From: Bradyrhizobium sp. BR 10289
GTDB lineage: Bacteria > Pseudomonadota > Alphaproteobacteria > Rhizobiales > Xanthobacteraceae
Direction: 5' to 3'
Assembly: GCF_019455385.1 (NCBI RefSeq)
Contig: NZ_JACOFR010000033.1
Span: 1-64,000 of the forward strand
Length of the DNA stretch: 64,000 nucleotides
Of the stretch, positions 63,485 through 64,000 are shown piece after piece; the first letter of the stretch is position 1, and each line of letters starts with the position of its first letter. A model generated the notes under the pieces. It searched no databases. It was not told the DNA's origin and was given only the letters and a program-made list of their open reading frames with translations. The position numbers were made by a program, and so were the translations under genes.

Positions 63485-64000
63485 GACAACCTCCTAAAAA
63501 ATGTTAAGAGTGCAAACAGAATATCACAAGAACGAACTTTATCCGCGCGAAGGTATAATCGCTTGTTACCGGTGGCGCTGTCAACAACATTCCCCGAAAG
63601 AGTTGTGTTCAGACTTTGTTGCGCGCTTAGCTTATCTAGCGCCGAGCTCCTCGTCGCCGCGGGCAGTGGCGCTGGGAGAGCGGTTAAGCAAGGCATTGAA
63701 CGTCCGGCCGGACCACCCCAGCGCATCGCACGGTCCCCGGGCCAGATCGTCTATGGCATCGCGATCAAGCCGAACTTCGTATCTTTTGTCGCGAAGTAGG
63801 TTGCGGCCCTTTTTGAGAAGTCTCGCTCGGCTTCAGCTCGGCAACCCTCGCAACGCAGTTGTTCGATACCCTACTCCTCCGTCTTCATGGGCCATGGTCG
63901 AAATAGCCTGCATGGATTCGGAGCCGAACTCTGTCGCCCACCGCAACATTCTCGTGAGCGTCCGGGTCGGAGCCGACTAGGGCACCGACACCCATCGTTC
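63485..64000. other. Right-hand end of the window, no supported gene
   Basis: About 515 bp upstream of the protease. A minus-strand frame at 63640-63840 reads RNLLRDKRYEVRLDRDAIDD and GWSGRTFNALL but has no good start, and could be a decayed gene. The first 120 bp are AT-rich and should carry the protease promoter. I saw no repeat, tRNA or attachment site. Confidence 0.45.

Noticed and set aside
63501..63980. 159-codon plus-strand frame at the right edge
   Set aside because: Arg/Ser-rich composition and no ribosome site; the minus-strand reading looks slightly more protein-like but has no start.
49000..64000. CRISPR array in the phage-like region
   Set aside because: Repeats here are either long duplications or protein-coding tandem units; no short regular repeats with unique spacers.

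Overview
The window looks like chromosome of a Bradyrhizobium-type alphaproteobacterium (Rhizobiales). The evidence is high GC with strong third-position G/C bias, two branched-chain-amino-acid-type ABC operons, an LpcC-like core glycosyltransferase, DUF559/DUF3489/DUF3768/DUF5681 families, and dispersed palindromic repeats that I associate with this group. Genus is inference; no rRNA or tRNA gene was seen.

1-13 kb is an envelope and lipopolysaccharide region. It holds the start of a membrane nucleotide-sugar dehydratase, an O-antigen ligase-like gene broken by an in-frame stop, hldE and hldD (ADP-heptose synthesis), waaF (heptosyltransferase), an LpcC-like glycosyltransferase, galE, an MsbA-like exporter and an LpxO-like lipid hydroxylase. 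13-18 kb has a LysR regulator divergent from an SDR oxidoreductase and an MFS transporter, then a flavin monooxygenase. 18-25.4 kb is a methyl-cycle neighbourhood: ahcY, metK, an HTH-methyltransferase and a MetE-like enzyme, with an exported TPR-caspase between them.

25.4-30.2 kb is a complete liv operon (livFGMH plus binding protein). 30.7-37.8 kb has a lipoprotein, purU, a HEM4-domain protein, an MFS transporter, an odd membrane-linked LuxR-type regulator with a degenerate receiver, and a Crp/Fnr regulator. 38.2-48.2 kb is a second liv-like operon carrying an acyl-CoA synthetase and a PaaK-like ligase, suggesting uptake and CoA activation of a carboxylic acid. A DUF559 gene bracketed by inverted repeats has inserted in it.

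From about 48.2 kb the character changes to a decayed prophage or integrative element. It contains a ParB-methyltransferase, a DUF5681 protein and a terminase with an in-frame stop. It also has DUF3489/DUF3768 proteins, a PD-(D/E)XK-like protein divergent from an XRE regulator with two matching operator-like sites between them, YqaJ exonuclease and an ERF-HNH fusion. A second, ruined copy of the YqaJ-ERF module is cut by an IS66 remnant. A gmhB heptose phosphatase, which links back to the heptose pathway at the start of the window, sits among these genes. The last gene is an AT-richer serralysin-like metalloprotease with FG-GAP-type repeats.
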